DNA of 64,000 bases from Saprospiraceae bacterium (GTDB taxonomy: Bacteria; Bacteroidota; Bacteroidia; Chitinophagales; Saprospiraceae), in contig JAQXDE010000035.1 of NCBI GenBank assembly GCA_029251525.1, positions 186,001 to 250,000 of the forward strand. The letters are read 5' to 3'. The translations under genes were made by a program, and so were the position numbers. Positions 24,986 to 33,736 of the stretch are shown here, piece after piece (positions within the stretch are counted from its first letter, which is position 1; every line of letters starts with the position of its first letter). The notes beneath the pieces are model-generated. The model saw only the letters and a list, made by a program, of their open reading frames with translations, was not told the DNA's origin and did no database searches.

Positions 24986-27877
24986 TTATCTTTCATATAT
25001 TTCAAATTCTGTCTTCTCCGTTTTTTTATCTTTAGTAATTTCTAAAGTATAAACCCCTGGTCGAAGATATGTTTTCTTTGTGTCGGTCTTTTTGAGTTTG
25101 ATCGGTTTCGTTTTTTTATCCTTATTTAAAAATTTTTCATAACTATCATTTTTTGAATCTTCAATTGCTAAATTATATTTCACATAATTAATTCCCTGGT
25201 TTGCCTCGTGAGAAAAAGATTGTAAGATTTCTTCATCTTTATTTTTTATAACAATATTTGCACGTCCTTTGCTTTTGGTGAAGAAAGGAATACTTATTTT
25301 TGGTTCATTAGCATCTCGCCATTGGCTAAATTTACTACCCCATCTGTTTGAATAACTTTTTTTCTTGATATTAAAAATATGTAGTGTTTTGGCTAAGAGT
25401 TCCTTATCCAGTTTTTGAAGATGTTCTACATTTGTTTTGTAAAAAGAACGACCATGAGTTGCGACTACAAGATCATTTGCCTTAGGATGAACAACTACAT
25501 CGTGAACAGAGACAGCAGGTAAATCTTTATTCATCATCATAAAGTTTTCTCCTTGATCAAGGGAAACATATAAGCCATGATCTGTTCCAACATAAATGAT
25601 ATCTTTATTTTTTGGGTCTTCCTTTATGACATTAACAGGTTCTTTTGGTAAATCTAAGCCAAGTCGACTCCATGATTTTCCGTAGTCAATTGATTGGTAA
25701 ATATGTGATTCGAAGTTATCCCAGCGATAGCCATTCATAGATACATATACAGTGGCTTCATCAAATTTTGATGTTTGAATTCGAGTAATCCAGAGATCCT
25801 TTGGAAGTCCTTTAATTTCTTCCCAGGAATTTCCTCCATTCTTGGTTAAGTGAACTAAGCCATCATCGCTTCCGGTGTAAATTAACCCAAATCTAAGAGG
25901 TGATTCATGTATAGCAGTTAGAGTTCCGTAGGCAACATCTCCTTTTTTACCCCCTTTGGTCAAATCTGAAGAAATTACCTTAAAATCGTTTCCTTGATTC
26001 ATACTTCTAAATAACTTATTGGAACCAATATATAAAATGTCTTGATTGTGAGTTGACAAATGAATCGGTGATTGCCAATTCCAGCGAAGCGGTCTTTCGC
26101 CTAGTTCATGTTTTGGAGTGATGTATTTTCGTCGACCAGATTTTTGATTGATGCGAAAATAATTTCCATATTGATAGCCGGTGTATACTATATTATTATC
26201 ACGGAGGTCAACTGCTACTTGCATACCATCACCACCCATAATTGATTTGTAGTGATATTGTCCTGAATTGTTCCAACTTTTACTTTTCACATTATAACCT
26301 TCGCTTGAACCTACCCAAACACCATTGTCTTGTAGCCCTCCGTAAATATTATACGGCTCTGCGTTATCGAGAGCGAGATAATAAAACTGGCCAAGGGCAG
26401 GGGAGTTACATTTGATCCATTCTTCACCATCATCATAAGAAATATTGATTCCGCCATCGTTTCCTAAAATGATGTGACCGTTTCGATTTGGATTAACCCA
26501 AAGTGCATGATGATCAACATGAACATTATCATCGCCGATTAATTTAAACGTTTTACCACCATCGTCTGATCGGATTATTCGAAAACCAATAATGTAAATC
26601 TTATCAGGATCGTTGGGGGAAACTCGAATGTTTCCAAAATAATAACCGTAGGAATTATAAACCTGGTCTAGAAATCCTTCATGTGTTTTTTTCCATTTTT
26701 TACTTTTTCCAGTAAGTTTATAAACCTCTGCTCCAACTACTGGAGTATTAAATAACAAGGAATTTGCATCCTCTAAGTATTCTACTAATGCATTTGGTTT
26801 AATTTTTTCTTTCTCAACCATCTTAGTGATTCTCTTTACAGAGTATTTTTCAGGAAAACGGTTGCTGGATAAAAAATCTTTTAAATCATCTTCTTTTAAT
26901 TTTGAGAAATCATCTTTTGACATATCTCTTAAATCATCTTTTGTAATTCCCTCAACTTCATCTTTTTCCTTTTTTGGTCTTCGATCATAATTATCGATTA
27001 AAGCATATAAAACATCTTTTCCATCTTTTTGATAAAGTGCTAAACCAATTCTTCCAGCACCAATACCTTGTGGGAAGTTTGTTTTTGCTAAAGTGATATT
27101 ATTCCAGTTGTCACCTCCGTCGGTACTTTTATAAATACTCGAGCCATTGCCTGATTCTACAAAATTCCAAGCTCTTCTTTGTCGATGCCAAGTTGCTGCA
27201 TAAATTGTATTTGGGTTTTTTGGACTTACAACTAGATCAATTCCACCCGAATTTTCATTAACAAAAAGGGTGTGATTCCAACTATTTCCTCCATCAGAGG
27301 TTTTGTAAATACCGCGCTCCTTGTTAGGTGAATAAAGATGTCCAAGGGCCGCAACCCAAGCTGTATTTTTATCAGTTGGATGTAATATAATTCGACCTAT
27401 GTGATGCGATTCTGGCAATCCTTTATGTTCCCAGGTTTTCCCATTGTCTGCACTTTTGTAAATTCCAACACCAGAATAACTGGAGCGAGAACTATTATTT
27501 TCACCAGTTCCTACCCAAATAATATTGTTTGTCCAATCAACAGCAATATCTCCAATTGTCATCACAGCTTCATTGTCAAAAATGGGAAAAAAAGTAGTTC
27601 CATTATTGATTGTCTTCCAAAGTCCACCTGATGCATAAGCCACGTAAAAATGAGTTGGGTCAATTGGAGATACATCTACGTCAACTACTCGTCCACTAAA
27701 AATTGTTGGTCCAATGGATTCAAATGGAATATTTGCGATCAAAGAATTTTCTAATAATTTTTTCCTTGTTTTAAAATCTGCTAATCTATCCGATCCAGCA
27801 GTGGGAGGGTAAGGGTTTTGAGAAAAAAGAAAAGCGGAAATGAAAATTAAAGGAAGGAGTAGAAATAATTTTCTCAT
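24986..27877 (-). CDS. Secreted BNR/VPS10-type beta-propeller protein
   Basis: The 963-aa precursor has a signal peptide (residues 1-19, FLFSQ). It carries many Asp-box (BNR) hairpins of the S-x-D-x-G-x-x-W type: SADNGKTWEHKG, TSDGGNSWNHT, STDGGDNWNNI, SDDGGKTFKLI, SYDDGEEWIKC, TKNGGNSWEEI, SIDYGKSWSRL, SLDQGENFMMM. They are spread through residues about 60-800 and imply two propellers, as in sortilin/VPS10-like proteins. An acidic, Lys-rich helical insertion occurs near residues 305-370. The C-terminal about 130 residues look like a beta-sandwich. Bacteroidota encode many such proteins annotated as glycosyl hydrolases, but a catalytic residue set is not evident here. It has no recognisable T9SS tail. 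Confidence 0.87.
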   Translation of the reverse strand: MRKLFLLLPLIFISAFLFSQNPYPPTAGSDRLADFKTRKKLLENSLIANIPFESIGPTIFSGRVVDVDVSPIDPTHFYVAYASGGLWKTINNGTTFFPIFDNEAVMTIGDIAVDWTNNIIWVGTGENNSSRSSYSGVGIYKSADNGKTWEHKGLPESHHIGRIILHPTDKNTAWVAALGHLYSPNKERGIYKTSDGGNSWNHTLFVNENSGGIDLVVSPKNPNTIYAATWHRQRRAWNFVESGNGSSIYKSTDGGDNWNNITLAKTNFPQGIGAGRIGLALYQKDGKDVLYALIDNYDRRPKKEKDEVEGITKDDLRDMSKDDFSKLKEDDLKDFLSSNRFPEKYSVKRITKMVEKEKIKPNALVEYLEDANSLLFNTPVVGAEVYKLTGKSKKWKKTHEGFLDQVYNSYGYYFGNIRVSPNDPDKIYIIGFRIIRSDDGGKTFKLIGDDNVHVDHHALWVNPNRNGHIILGNDGGINISYDDGEEWIKCNSPALGQFYYLALDNAEPYNIYGGLQDNGVWVGSSEGYNVKSKSWNNSGQYHYKSIMGGDGMQVAVDLRDNNIVYTGYQYGNYFRINQKSGRRKYITPKHELGERPLRWNWQSPIHLSTHNQDILYIGSNKLFRSMNQGNDFKVISSDLTKGGKKGDVAYGTLTAIHESPLRFGLIYTGSDDGLVHLTKNGGNSWEEIKGLPKDLWITRIQTSKFDEATVYVSMNGYRWDNFESHIYQSIDYGKSWSRLGLDLPKEPVNVIKEDPKNKDIIYVGTDHGLYVSLDQGENFMMMNKDLPAVSVHDVVVHPKANDLVVATHGRSFYKTNVEHLQKLDKELLAKTLHIFNIKKKSYSNRWGSKFSQWRDANEPKISIPFFTKSKGRANIVIKNKDEEILQSFSHEANQGINYVKYNLAIEDSKNDSYEKFLNKDKKTKPIKLKKTDTKKTYLRPGVYTLEITKDKKTEKTEFEIYER

Positions 27878-28059
27878 TTGAATTTGTTTTGTTTTTTAAA
27901 AAAAAAATTAACGTAAACATAAAAAAAGTCCGATAACTTTTGTCACCAGACCATGGAATTTATCAATTAATCTAATTCTTTTTTTAAAGTGAGCAGTTAA
28001 CTTTACTCAGTTTACCGAAAACTGGTATTAATTATTTACCATTTTGAATTAACTATTTA

Positions 28060-28575
28060 TTAAGCTTTATCTGATGGTAAATTTTTGAAAATATATCCAC
28101 CTTTAATATCAAAGTCTAGTTGTTTTAAATCTTCAAGATTTAAATTGCCTTCTAAACTTAATAGTATAAAATCGCTATTTCCGTGAATGATAACTAGAAT
28201 ATTTGTGATATTTTTTCCTTCTTTTCGAACCATGAAATTAACTAGAGTGCCTTCGTCACTAACAGTCATCAAGTCTTCAAAATCAATTTTTCGAACATCA
28301 CGTTTTAATTTTTTTATTTCAGCTTTTGACACGATATCTTTTTCATCGGTGAACATAATTCTAAGCTTGGTTATTTTTTCTAATATATCAGTTCCTTCAT
28401 CTTCTGACATTTTGGAGGCCATACCTAGGATCCAACCATTGAGTGAAATATCAGATATTTTTTCATTACTAGCATATTTGTCAAAAAAAAAATCAACAAG
28501 TTCATGCTGACTTAAAGCATGGAATGGGATAGCGAGTATTGTAATTGCGATTATTATTTTTTTCTGGCCATTCAT
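28060..28575 (-). CDS. DUF4252 family protein (third paralogue)
   Basis: The 171-aa precursor has a signal peptide (residues 1-22, HALSQ). It follows the DUF4252 pattern: FFDKYASNEKISDISLNGWILGMASKM, then an acidic segment, ITKLRIMFTDEK, a central LMTVSDEGTLVNFMVRKEGKNITNILVIIHG, and a closing strand near FILLSLEGNLNLEDLKQL. It is the last of three consecutive paralogues, all on the minus strand downstream of an ECF sigma/anti-sigma pair. DUF4252 proteins are secreted or periplasmic Bacteroidota proteins of unknown function, often next to ECF sigma genes. Confidence 0.88.
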   Translation of the reverse strand: MNGQKKIIIAITILAIPFHALSQHELVDFFFDKYASNEKISDISLNGWILGMASKMSEDEGTDILEKITKLRIMFTDEKDIVSKAEIKKLKRDVRKIDFEDLMTVSDEGTLVNFMVRKEGKNITNILVIIHGNSDFILLSLEGNLNLEDLKQLDFDIKGGYIFKNLPSDKA

Positions 28576-28697
28576 CCCCTAAAGGGGCACGGCTTAGTAA
28601 ATTATTTTAACAATAGAAAGGAATTACTATTAAAGGGAGGTGGATTTTTAAAATTTTGATGAACTTGAATGAACTAGTCTCTTCTGAGAGATATTGG

Positions 28698-29285
28698 TTA
28701 AGCCCTTATCGGTTTATCTTTATTCTCGATCGGTGAAGGAGAAACTCTTTCTTCCTCTTCTTTTTTCTTTAGTTTTTCTCTGACTTTTTCTAGTTTCATC
28801 AAATCATTAATCAGACTGTTGAGGTCTTTTATTTTGATCTTAGTTTTCATGCTCATCATCACAAAAGTATCCTCCGAGGAAACAAGGATTAATAAATTTT
28901 TCAATTTGTCTTTTTTTTCACGGCCCATAATGTGAAATGTTTTACCTTTCTCTTTGACGGAAATTAATTCTTCATAGTTGCCTTTTTTTGCATCAAATAT
29001 TAACTGATTATAATCCACTTTTGATATTGAGTTATGATCATTTTGCACTAAAAGGCGGATAGTTTTAAATTTTTTAGCAAATTTTAAGAATGTTTTTGCC
29101 TCTTCACCATCAACAATTTCATTTGCAATCCCAGTGCTAAACCAAATTAAAAAACCTGGAATCATAAAATTGCGTATTCCTTCTTCTTTTTTATGTTCAT
29201 GATAAAATTTTTTAATACAACTATTTTGGGAAATTGCTGAAATTGAAAAAGAAAATAGAAATATTAAGGGAAGTAGGTTTCTCAT
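28698..29285 (-). CDS. DUF4252-related protein (second paralogue)
   Basis: The 195-aa precursor has a signal peptide (residues 1-19). It aligns by eye with its neighbours: FYHEHKKEEGIRNFMIPGFLIWFSTGIANEI, FKTIRLLVQND, ELISVKEKGKTFHIMGREKKDKLKNLLILVSSEDTFVMMSMKTKIKIKDLNSLI. It has an additional basic/acidic C-terminal tail (VREKLKKKEEEERVSPSP) absent from the other two. It is the most divergent copy of the triplet, and its conserved acidic residues are partly lost. Presumably it is exported with the others. Confidence 0.83.
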   Translation of the reverse strand: MRNLLPLIFLFSFSISAISQNSCIKKFYHEHKKEEGIRNFMIPGFLIWFSTGIANEIVDGEEAKTFLKFAKKFKTIRLLVQNDHNSISKVDYNQLIFDAKKGNYEELISVKEKGKTFHIMGREKKDKLKNLLILVSSEDTFVMMSMKTKIKIKDLNSLINDLMKLEKVREKLKKKEEEERVSPSPIENKDKPIRA

Positions 29286-29330
29286 ATCAGATTATTTTGC
29301 GTTGGATTTTTACTAGTATTGAGATTTTTG

Positions 29331-29366
29331 GGTATTGAATAAATTGAAATTACATTACTCAATACC
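29331..29366 (-). terminator. Hairpin after first DUF4252 gene
   Basis: GGTATTGA and TCAATACC (8 bp, 20-nt loop) lie 15 bp past the stop at 29381. On the minus strand the second arm is followed by CAAAAA. It could partially terminate between paralogues. Confidence 0.45.
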
Positions 29367-29380
29367 TTTTAATCAAATTC

Positions 29381-29935
29381 TCAATTCGAATTTTTTTCTA
29401 CACCCTTTTCTATGGATTTTCCAATTTTTTGGAGGTGTTTAGCACCACTCATTTCAATAGAATCTGAGAGTTGAGCTATCTTATTAAGATCAAGTTTCCC
29501 TAAAAAACTAACCAAAACAAACTCATCGTCACTTCCCACTAAAAGGAATAACTCTTCGATTATGTTTCCTTTTTCTTTTATCCAGAAGTTCACATTGTCC
29601 CCTTTGTCTTTTACGGTTAATAAAACTTCATAACCATCATCATCTTTGATTAATTTTCGAGCTTGCTTATAATATTGTTTAGGATCAATGTCGGTTACTA
29701 AGACTCGCAGTCCTTTAATATCTTTGGCTACATCCATTATTATTTGTGCTTCTTCATCTTGTAATTCTTCAATATCAACCTTTGATATCATGCTAAACAT
29801 TTTACCGCTGACGTAAACTACAGTGAAGTTATCATCATCCAAATATTGATCAAAATATTTAGAAATTGCATCATTTTGTGCATTGACAGAGATAGCCAAA
29901 AAAAGGGTGATTATGGTTGAGAATAAATATTTCAT
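29381..29935 (-). CDS. DUF4252 family protein (first paralogue)
   Basis: The 184-aa precursor has a signal peptide (residues 1-19, SVNAQ). Its mature DUF4252 domain contains FDQYLDDDNFTVVYVSGKMFSMISKV, IKGLRVLVTDIDPKQYYKQA, VLLTVKDKGDNVNFWIKEKGNIIEELFLLVG and FVLVSFLGKLDLNKIAQL. It is the copy closest to the anti-sigma gene (185 bp away) and the one with the most canonical sequence. It is a likely target or component of the ECF regulon next door. Confidence 0.9.
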   Translation of the reverse strand: MKYLFSTIITLFLAISVNAQNDAISKYFDQYLDDDNFTVVYVSGKMFSMISKVDIEELQDEEAQIIMDVAKDIKGLRVLVTDIDPKQYYKQARKLIKDDDGYEVLLTVKDKGDNVNFWIKEKGNIIEELFLLVGSDDEFVLVSFLGKLDLNKIAQLSDSIEMSGAKHLQKIGKSIEKGVEKNSN

Positions 29936-30120
29936 ATCTATTAATTTTTTAATCCCTTACTTATTGGGATGGATTTTTAAAGTTTTAAAAAGTGGTCTTT
30001 AACAAATTGCTAGCAAAATGAATTTATTTTATGATTTTATATATTTCTAGGATTTTGAGATTAAGAAAATTTTAAAGGGGTTTCCTTTTAGTTGATATTC
30101 CTCATCTCAATCCTTAATTT

Positions 30121-30621
30121 CTATTTAAGTATTTTTTTCGTAGCCGATCTCATTTCAGAAAACCCTTTAGTTGCTTTCTTTGATCCTTTTTTCATCTTTT
30201 CAGATAGTAAAGCAAGAGCTGCTTTAGTTGCTTCGATGGCCTCTTGCTCATCCTCGATTTCGTATTGAGCCCATACATCGGTTTTATTATGAGGTAAGTT
30301 TTGAAAAATAAAAACAGCACCTATCAAAAAAATTCCAATTGCTGCAACTGATCGTATTGATGACATCCAATATAATCTATGGAATTTAGCAGGAACAACT
30401 ATTGATTCTTTTTCAATTCGATCCAATAATTGTTTATCAAAATTTTTACTAATCATCAAATCCTGTTCTTTTTTGAAATATTGAAACAAAGATTTATACT
30501 GCTCTAACTGTGGAGCTATATTGCCATTATTAAAGTACTGTTTGAGTATTTCCTCGTCTTGCAAAGAAGTTTCGCCTTTCCAGTATTTTTCTAGTAAGTG
30601 ATTTATATTTTTATAGTCCAT
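30121..30621 (-). CDS. Putative anti-sigma factor, single-pass membrane protein
   Basis: The 166-aa protein has an N-terminal cytoplasmic part (residues 1-85) with INHLLEKYWKGETSLQDEEILKQYF, the pattern common in Bacteroidota anti-sigma or sigma-adjacent membrane proteins. One transmembrane helix spans about 89-107 (SIRSVAAIGIFLIGAVFIF). A short extracytoplasmic tail follows, with AIEATKAALALLSEKMKKGS. No zinc-binding HxxxCxxC motif is present, so it is not a ZAS-type anti-sigma. Its start overlaps the end of the sigma gene by 11 bp, which couples their translation and supports a partner relationship. Confidence 0.78.
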   Translation of the reverse strand: MDYKNINHLLEKYWKGETSLQDEEILKQYFNNGNIAPQLEQYKSLFQYFKKEQDLMISKNFDKQLLDRIEKESIVVPAKFHRLYWMSSIRSVAAIGIFLIGAVFIFQNLPHNKTDVWAQYEIEDEQEAIEATKAALALLSEKMKKGSKKATKGFSEMRSATKKILK

Positions 30622-31120
30622 AAGAATCGGAATTAATTAGTTGACTTTTAATAAATTTTCGTGCTCTAAAAAGATAAACCTTTACTTGGTTCATCGGTAT
30701 TTTTAGTTGTTCTTCGATCTCTTTGTAACTCAAGCCTTCTATATCTCGCATTTGCATCACTTCTCTTTGCTTCGTAGGAAGAGTGTTCATTATATTTTTG
30801 ATTCTTTGCACAGTATCTCGAGTTTCAGCTACTTTATGGGGATTATTTTGATTTGATGAAATATCAAATCCCTCTGGAATAATTCCTACTTTATAATGTT
30901 TAGATCGAGTTTTATCGATAGATAAATTTTTTGTCATTTGGATACACCACGCTTCGATGCTATTATATTGATGCAGTTTCCCACGTTGATTCCACAACTT
31001 TATCATTACTTCTTGGACAACATCTTCAGCCTCAGCCCCGTTGCCAACGATACGGTATGCAAAGCGGTATAATTTGTTTTTATAAGGAATAATTTCCGAT
31101 TTAAATTGTTTAATATCCAT
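30611..31120 (-). CDS. ECF-type RNA polymerase sigma factor
   Basis: The 169-aa protein has the two-domain ECF layout. Region 2 spans about 10-80: LYRFAYRIVGNGAEAEDVVQEVMIKLW, then SIEAWCIQMTKNLSIDKTRSK. A linker follows, then region 4 at about 110-160: LPTKQREVMQMRDIEGLSYKEIEEQLKIPMNQVKVYLFRARKFIK, a helix-turn-helix for the -35 element. It overlaps the downstream anti-sigma-like gene. The first gene of the unit, it presumably drives its own operon and the DUF4252 genes, but I could not identify an ECF promoter motif. Confidence 0.93.
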   Translation of the reverse strand: MDIKQFKSEIIPYKNKLYRFAYRIVGNGAEAEDVVQEVMIKLWNQRGKLHQYNSIEAWCIQMTKNLSIDKTRSKHYKVGIIPEGFDISSNQNNPHKVAETRDTVQRIKNIMNTLPTKQREVMQMRDIEGLSYKEIEEQLKIPMNQVKVYLFRARKFIKSQLINSDSYGL

Positions 31121-31135
31121 ATTTCAACTAAAAGA

Positions 31136-31575
31136 CGAACTGACCTTTGGTTTGTTACAACTGTTTCTTAATTTTTTTCTTAAACAAATTTTACTTTCAT
31201 TAAATGGGAAATGAAAATCCACAAAAAGTAAGGCGGTGGTGATATTGTAAATCTATTAAAAAAATGGATTGATAAAGCGGTTGAAAGATCAGCCTATTTT
31301 TTTACTTTAAGTTTTTTTCAACTAATATATTGTCTGAATACAAGTTGAATTAATTGATGATTTTTTCATAGATCAAAACACTTAGGACAATTATTGTAAA
31401 GGCAAAGAACATTACTGTTTAACATCTAAATAGTAGCAATATTTATAAAATAGGGAGTGAGAGGAAATTTAGAACAGAAAAAATGGGGAAAACTAAATAT
31501 TTAAGGAGCTAGTAGGATGATTATGCTTGTTAAGCATACCTTTTGGATTGAATTGGTTTTGGAGATAATAATTAT
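31136..31575. other. Intergenic stretch, no gene seen
   Basis: The region lies between the ECF sigma gene and the START-like gene's terminator. Only short frames occur, and one of these runs through the terminator. It should hold the ECF operon promoter on the minus strand. No clear TAnnTTTG element was found. Confidence 0.55.
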
Positions 31576-31576
31576 G

Positions 31577-31617
31577 AAAAAAGCCTTTCCGAGCATATTG
31601 GTCGAAAAGGCTTTTTT
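31577..31617. terminator. Terminator after the START-like gene
   Basis: AAAAAAGCCTTT-CCGA pairs with TCGA-AAAGGCTTTTTT (about 16 bp with a bulge), with T8 on the plus side. It lies 21 bp after the stop at 31639 on the minus strand and can work both ways. Confidence 0.87.
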
Positions 31618-31638
31618 TTAGTATAAAAATTAAATTGA

Positions 31639-32016
31639 CTATCCACCAGTCTCTTGACGAAGTATTTTCATCTGACTTTCCCATAGTTGCTTTTGATCAT
31701 CTAATTCGTCCGCATCACAATAATCTGTAAGTTCTAAAACTGTTTCTCCAGTCACAGGAGATCGACTCATCCGGAATTCAAAGTATTCACCATCTTCACC
31801 ATCTTCCCATTCAAAGCGAACTCGTTCGTCTTCGATGTCATCAATTAAGGTTGCGTTTTCAGCAGCACCACTCCAAACAAATTCATATTCATCACCTGTA
31901 ATGTCTACTTCATCACAAAACCAACGTATTAGGCAAGATGGAGTTGTTAGAAATTTATATAAAATTGTCGGGGACGCCCGAAAAATAAATTCTAGATCAA
32001 ATGATACTCTTTCCAT
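31639..32016 (-). CDS. START-like (SRPBCC) domain protein
   Basis: The start is placed at the ATG at 32016 (MERVSFDLEFIFRASPTILYKFLTTPS), giving 125 aa; the 17 residues upstream are not part of the family. The fold pattern is SRPBCC/Bet v1-like: an opening strand, SPTILYKFLTTPSCLIRWFCDEVDI, then strands EYEFVWSGAAENATLIDDIEDERVRFEWE, and a C-terminal helix WESQMKILRQETGG. Homologues are single-copy conserved genes in Bacteroidota of unknown ligand. The protein is strongly acidic and cytoplasmic. Confidence 0.88.
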   Translation of the reverse strand: MERVSFDLEFIFRASPTILYKFLTTPSCLIRWFCDEVDITGDEYEFVWSGAAENATLIDDIEDERVRFEWEDGEDGEYFEFRMSRSPVTGETVLELTDYCDADELDDQKQLWESQMKILRQETGG

Positions 32017-32392
32017 ATTGAAGAGATGTGTTTTAAGAAGTAATAAACTATTAGTTAGTGTTTGCAAATAACTAAATAATTAAAAAAAATGAATATTAAT
32101 ATTTCATTGGGCGCAATAAATAATAAAAAAACGGTTTTTCCAAATAAAAATTAATATTTAAATTCAGGAAATTTATTGGATTGTATTTGATTAAATAATT
32201 TGAGGCCCAACAAAATATATATTTTCAATTTCCAATTTTTAAAATATAATTTTAAAATTGTTCTATGATAAAAAATAATAAAGTGTTGTTTAATAATACT
32301 ATCATGAGTACATTTGCCATCCTGTTATTTGGATAGTTACGAAACTTTTATGGAATAGATGCATTTGTAACTACATTAATTACAAAAACCCT
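32017..32392. other. Intergenic stretch between START-like gene and rpoD promoter
   Basis: AT-rich, about 375 bp, with no frame above about 25 codons of protein-like composition. It contains the divergent control region of the two genes. Confidence 0.55.
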
Positions 32393-32422
32393 TGACAATC
32401 AATGGTTTTTGGCTTATTTTTG
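32393..32422 (+). promoter_or_regulatory. Promoter of rpoD (TTG-N19-TATTTTTG)
   Basis: TTGACA at 32393-32398 supplies the -33 TTG, and TATTTTTG at 32415-32422 matches TAnnTTTG. The spacing is 19 bp, the Bacteroidota optimum. Transcription would start near 32429, leaving a leader of about 230 nt before the rpoD ATG. Confidence 0.75.
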
Positions 32423-32659
32423 TTTCTGTAATTAAAACACAACCAAATTCCTCCAAATTTTAATAATGAAAGGTTACGAAATAAAGTTACAAACACATCT
32501 CACTTTCTGCCACATCATTTTATTTTTAGAGAGAAATTCTAATTTTTTCCCATTTACATATCTATTTTTCCATCCTAGGAAATCGGCTTTAAATAGCAAG
32601 CACCTTAGAAATTATTTTCTAGGGTTAAACTTTTGTAAACCAAACCATAATTTACTTGC

Positions 32660-33529
32660 ATGAGACAACTTAAAATTACCAAGTCAATCACGAACAGAGA
32701 GAGTCAATCATTAGAGAAATACCTACAAGAAATAGGAAAGGTAGACTTGTTGACTCCGGAAGAGGAAGTGGATTTAGCCCAGAGAATTAAGCAGGGCGAT
32801 CAGCAGGCTCTAGAAAAATTGACAAAAGCGAACCTCCGTTTCGTTGTTTCGGTTGCTAAGCAATATCAAAATCAAGGTCTTTCATTATCAGATTTGATTA
32901 ATGAAGGTAACTTAGGTTTGATTAAAGCAGCACAGCGTTTTGATGAAACGCGTGGTTTTAAATTTATCTCTTACGCCGTTTGGTGGATTAGACAATCTAT
33001 CCTTCAGGCTTTGGCAGAACAATCCCGTATTGTAAGGCTTCCCCTCAATAAAGTAGGATCTTTAAATAAGATCAATAAGGCTTTCTCAGAGTTGGAACAA
33101 GAGTACGAGCGCGAACCTTCTGCAGATGAATTAGCAGAACTTTTAGAAATTCCCACAGACGAAGTTAGAACAACTTTAGGTGTAGCCGCTCGACATGTGA
33201 GTATGGATGCTCCTTTTGTAGAAGGTGAAGATAACTCTTTGCTTGATGTTCTAGAAAATGGTGGTACTCCGGGTACAGACGCAAATTTGGCATACAAAGA
33301 ATCTCTACGTAGTGAAATTGAGCGATCGTTAAGCACTCTTACAGATCGTCAACGTGATGTCATTAAATTGTATTTTGGAATCGGTGTTGAACATCCTATG
33401 TCTTTAGAAGATATTGGTGAACGATTTGGATTGACTCGTGAAAGAGTTCGGCAAATCAAAGACAAAGCCATTAACAAACTTAGAAATACCTCAAGAAGTA
33501 AATTGTTGAAAAACTATTTAGGCGCATAA
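32660..33529 (+). CDS. rpoD: Primary RNA polymerase sigma factor (sigma-70/SigA)
   Basis: The 289-aa protein is the short Bacteroidota form of the housekeeping sigma factor, lacking region 1.1. Region 1.2 is [30 protein letters not shown]. Region 2 is [62 protein letters not shown]. Region 3 is around residues 125-200 and region 4 spans 225-285, with [14 protein letters not shown] and the HTH of [27 protein letters not shown]. Region 2.4/3.0 would recognise the TAnnTTTG elements seen across this window. The gene has a strong promoter, a long leader and a strong terminator. Confidence 0.97.
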   Translation: MRQLKITKSITNRESQSLEKYLQEIGKVDLLTPEEEVDLAQRIKQGDQQALEKLTKANLRFVVSVAKQYQNQGLSLSDLINEGNLGLIKAAQRFDETRGFKFISYAVWWIRQSILQALAEQSRIVRLPLNKVGSLNKINKAFSELEQEYEREPSADELAELLEIPTDEVRTTLGVAARHVSMDAPFVEGEDNSLLDVLENGGTPGTDANLAYKESLRSEIERSLSTLTDRQRDVIKLYFGIGVEHPMSLEDIGERFGLTRERVRQIKDKAINKLRNTSRSKLLKNYLGA

Positions 33530-33565
33530 TCTCTACTTCTTAAAAATATTATTGACGCAAATTGG

Positions 33566-33597
33566 AAAAGCATCTCAAATTTATTTGAGGTGCTTTT
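33566..33597 (+). terminator. Terminator of rpoD
   Basis: AAAAGCATCTCAAA/TTTGAGGTGCTTTT with a TTTA loop is followed by T6, 36 bp after the rpoD stop. Confidence 0.92.
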
Positions 33598-33656
33598 TTT
33601 TTTTAAATAATTTTTTTTCATTTTCTGTATAAGTGAAAGATAATCTTTTCTATTTA

Positions 33657-33685
33657 TTGTAAACCATTAAAAAACTGTACTTTTG
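33657..33685 (+). promoter_or_regulatory. Promoter of gap (TTG-N18-TACTTTTG)
   Basis: TTG at 33657-33659 and TACTTTTG at 33678-33685 are 18 bp apart, 50 nt upstream of the gap ATG; a good Bacteroidota promoter match. Confidence 0.75.
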
Positions 33686-33736
33686 CGGCAAAATTTGACC
33701 ATTTTCATAATATAACCATTTTACCAAATATTTGAC

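Noticed and set aside
24986-27877. Assignment of the BNR protein as a sialidase or glycosyl hydrolase
   Set aside because: Asp-boxes are only structural; I could not find the catalytic Arg triad or nucleophile pattern of a sialidase.
32466-32663. A 65-codon frame in the rpoD leader as a separate gene
   Set aside because: The composition is Phe/Asn/His-rich and not protein-like, so it is not annotated as a CDS; only its overlap with rpoD is reported as an observation.
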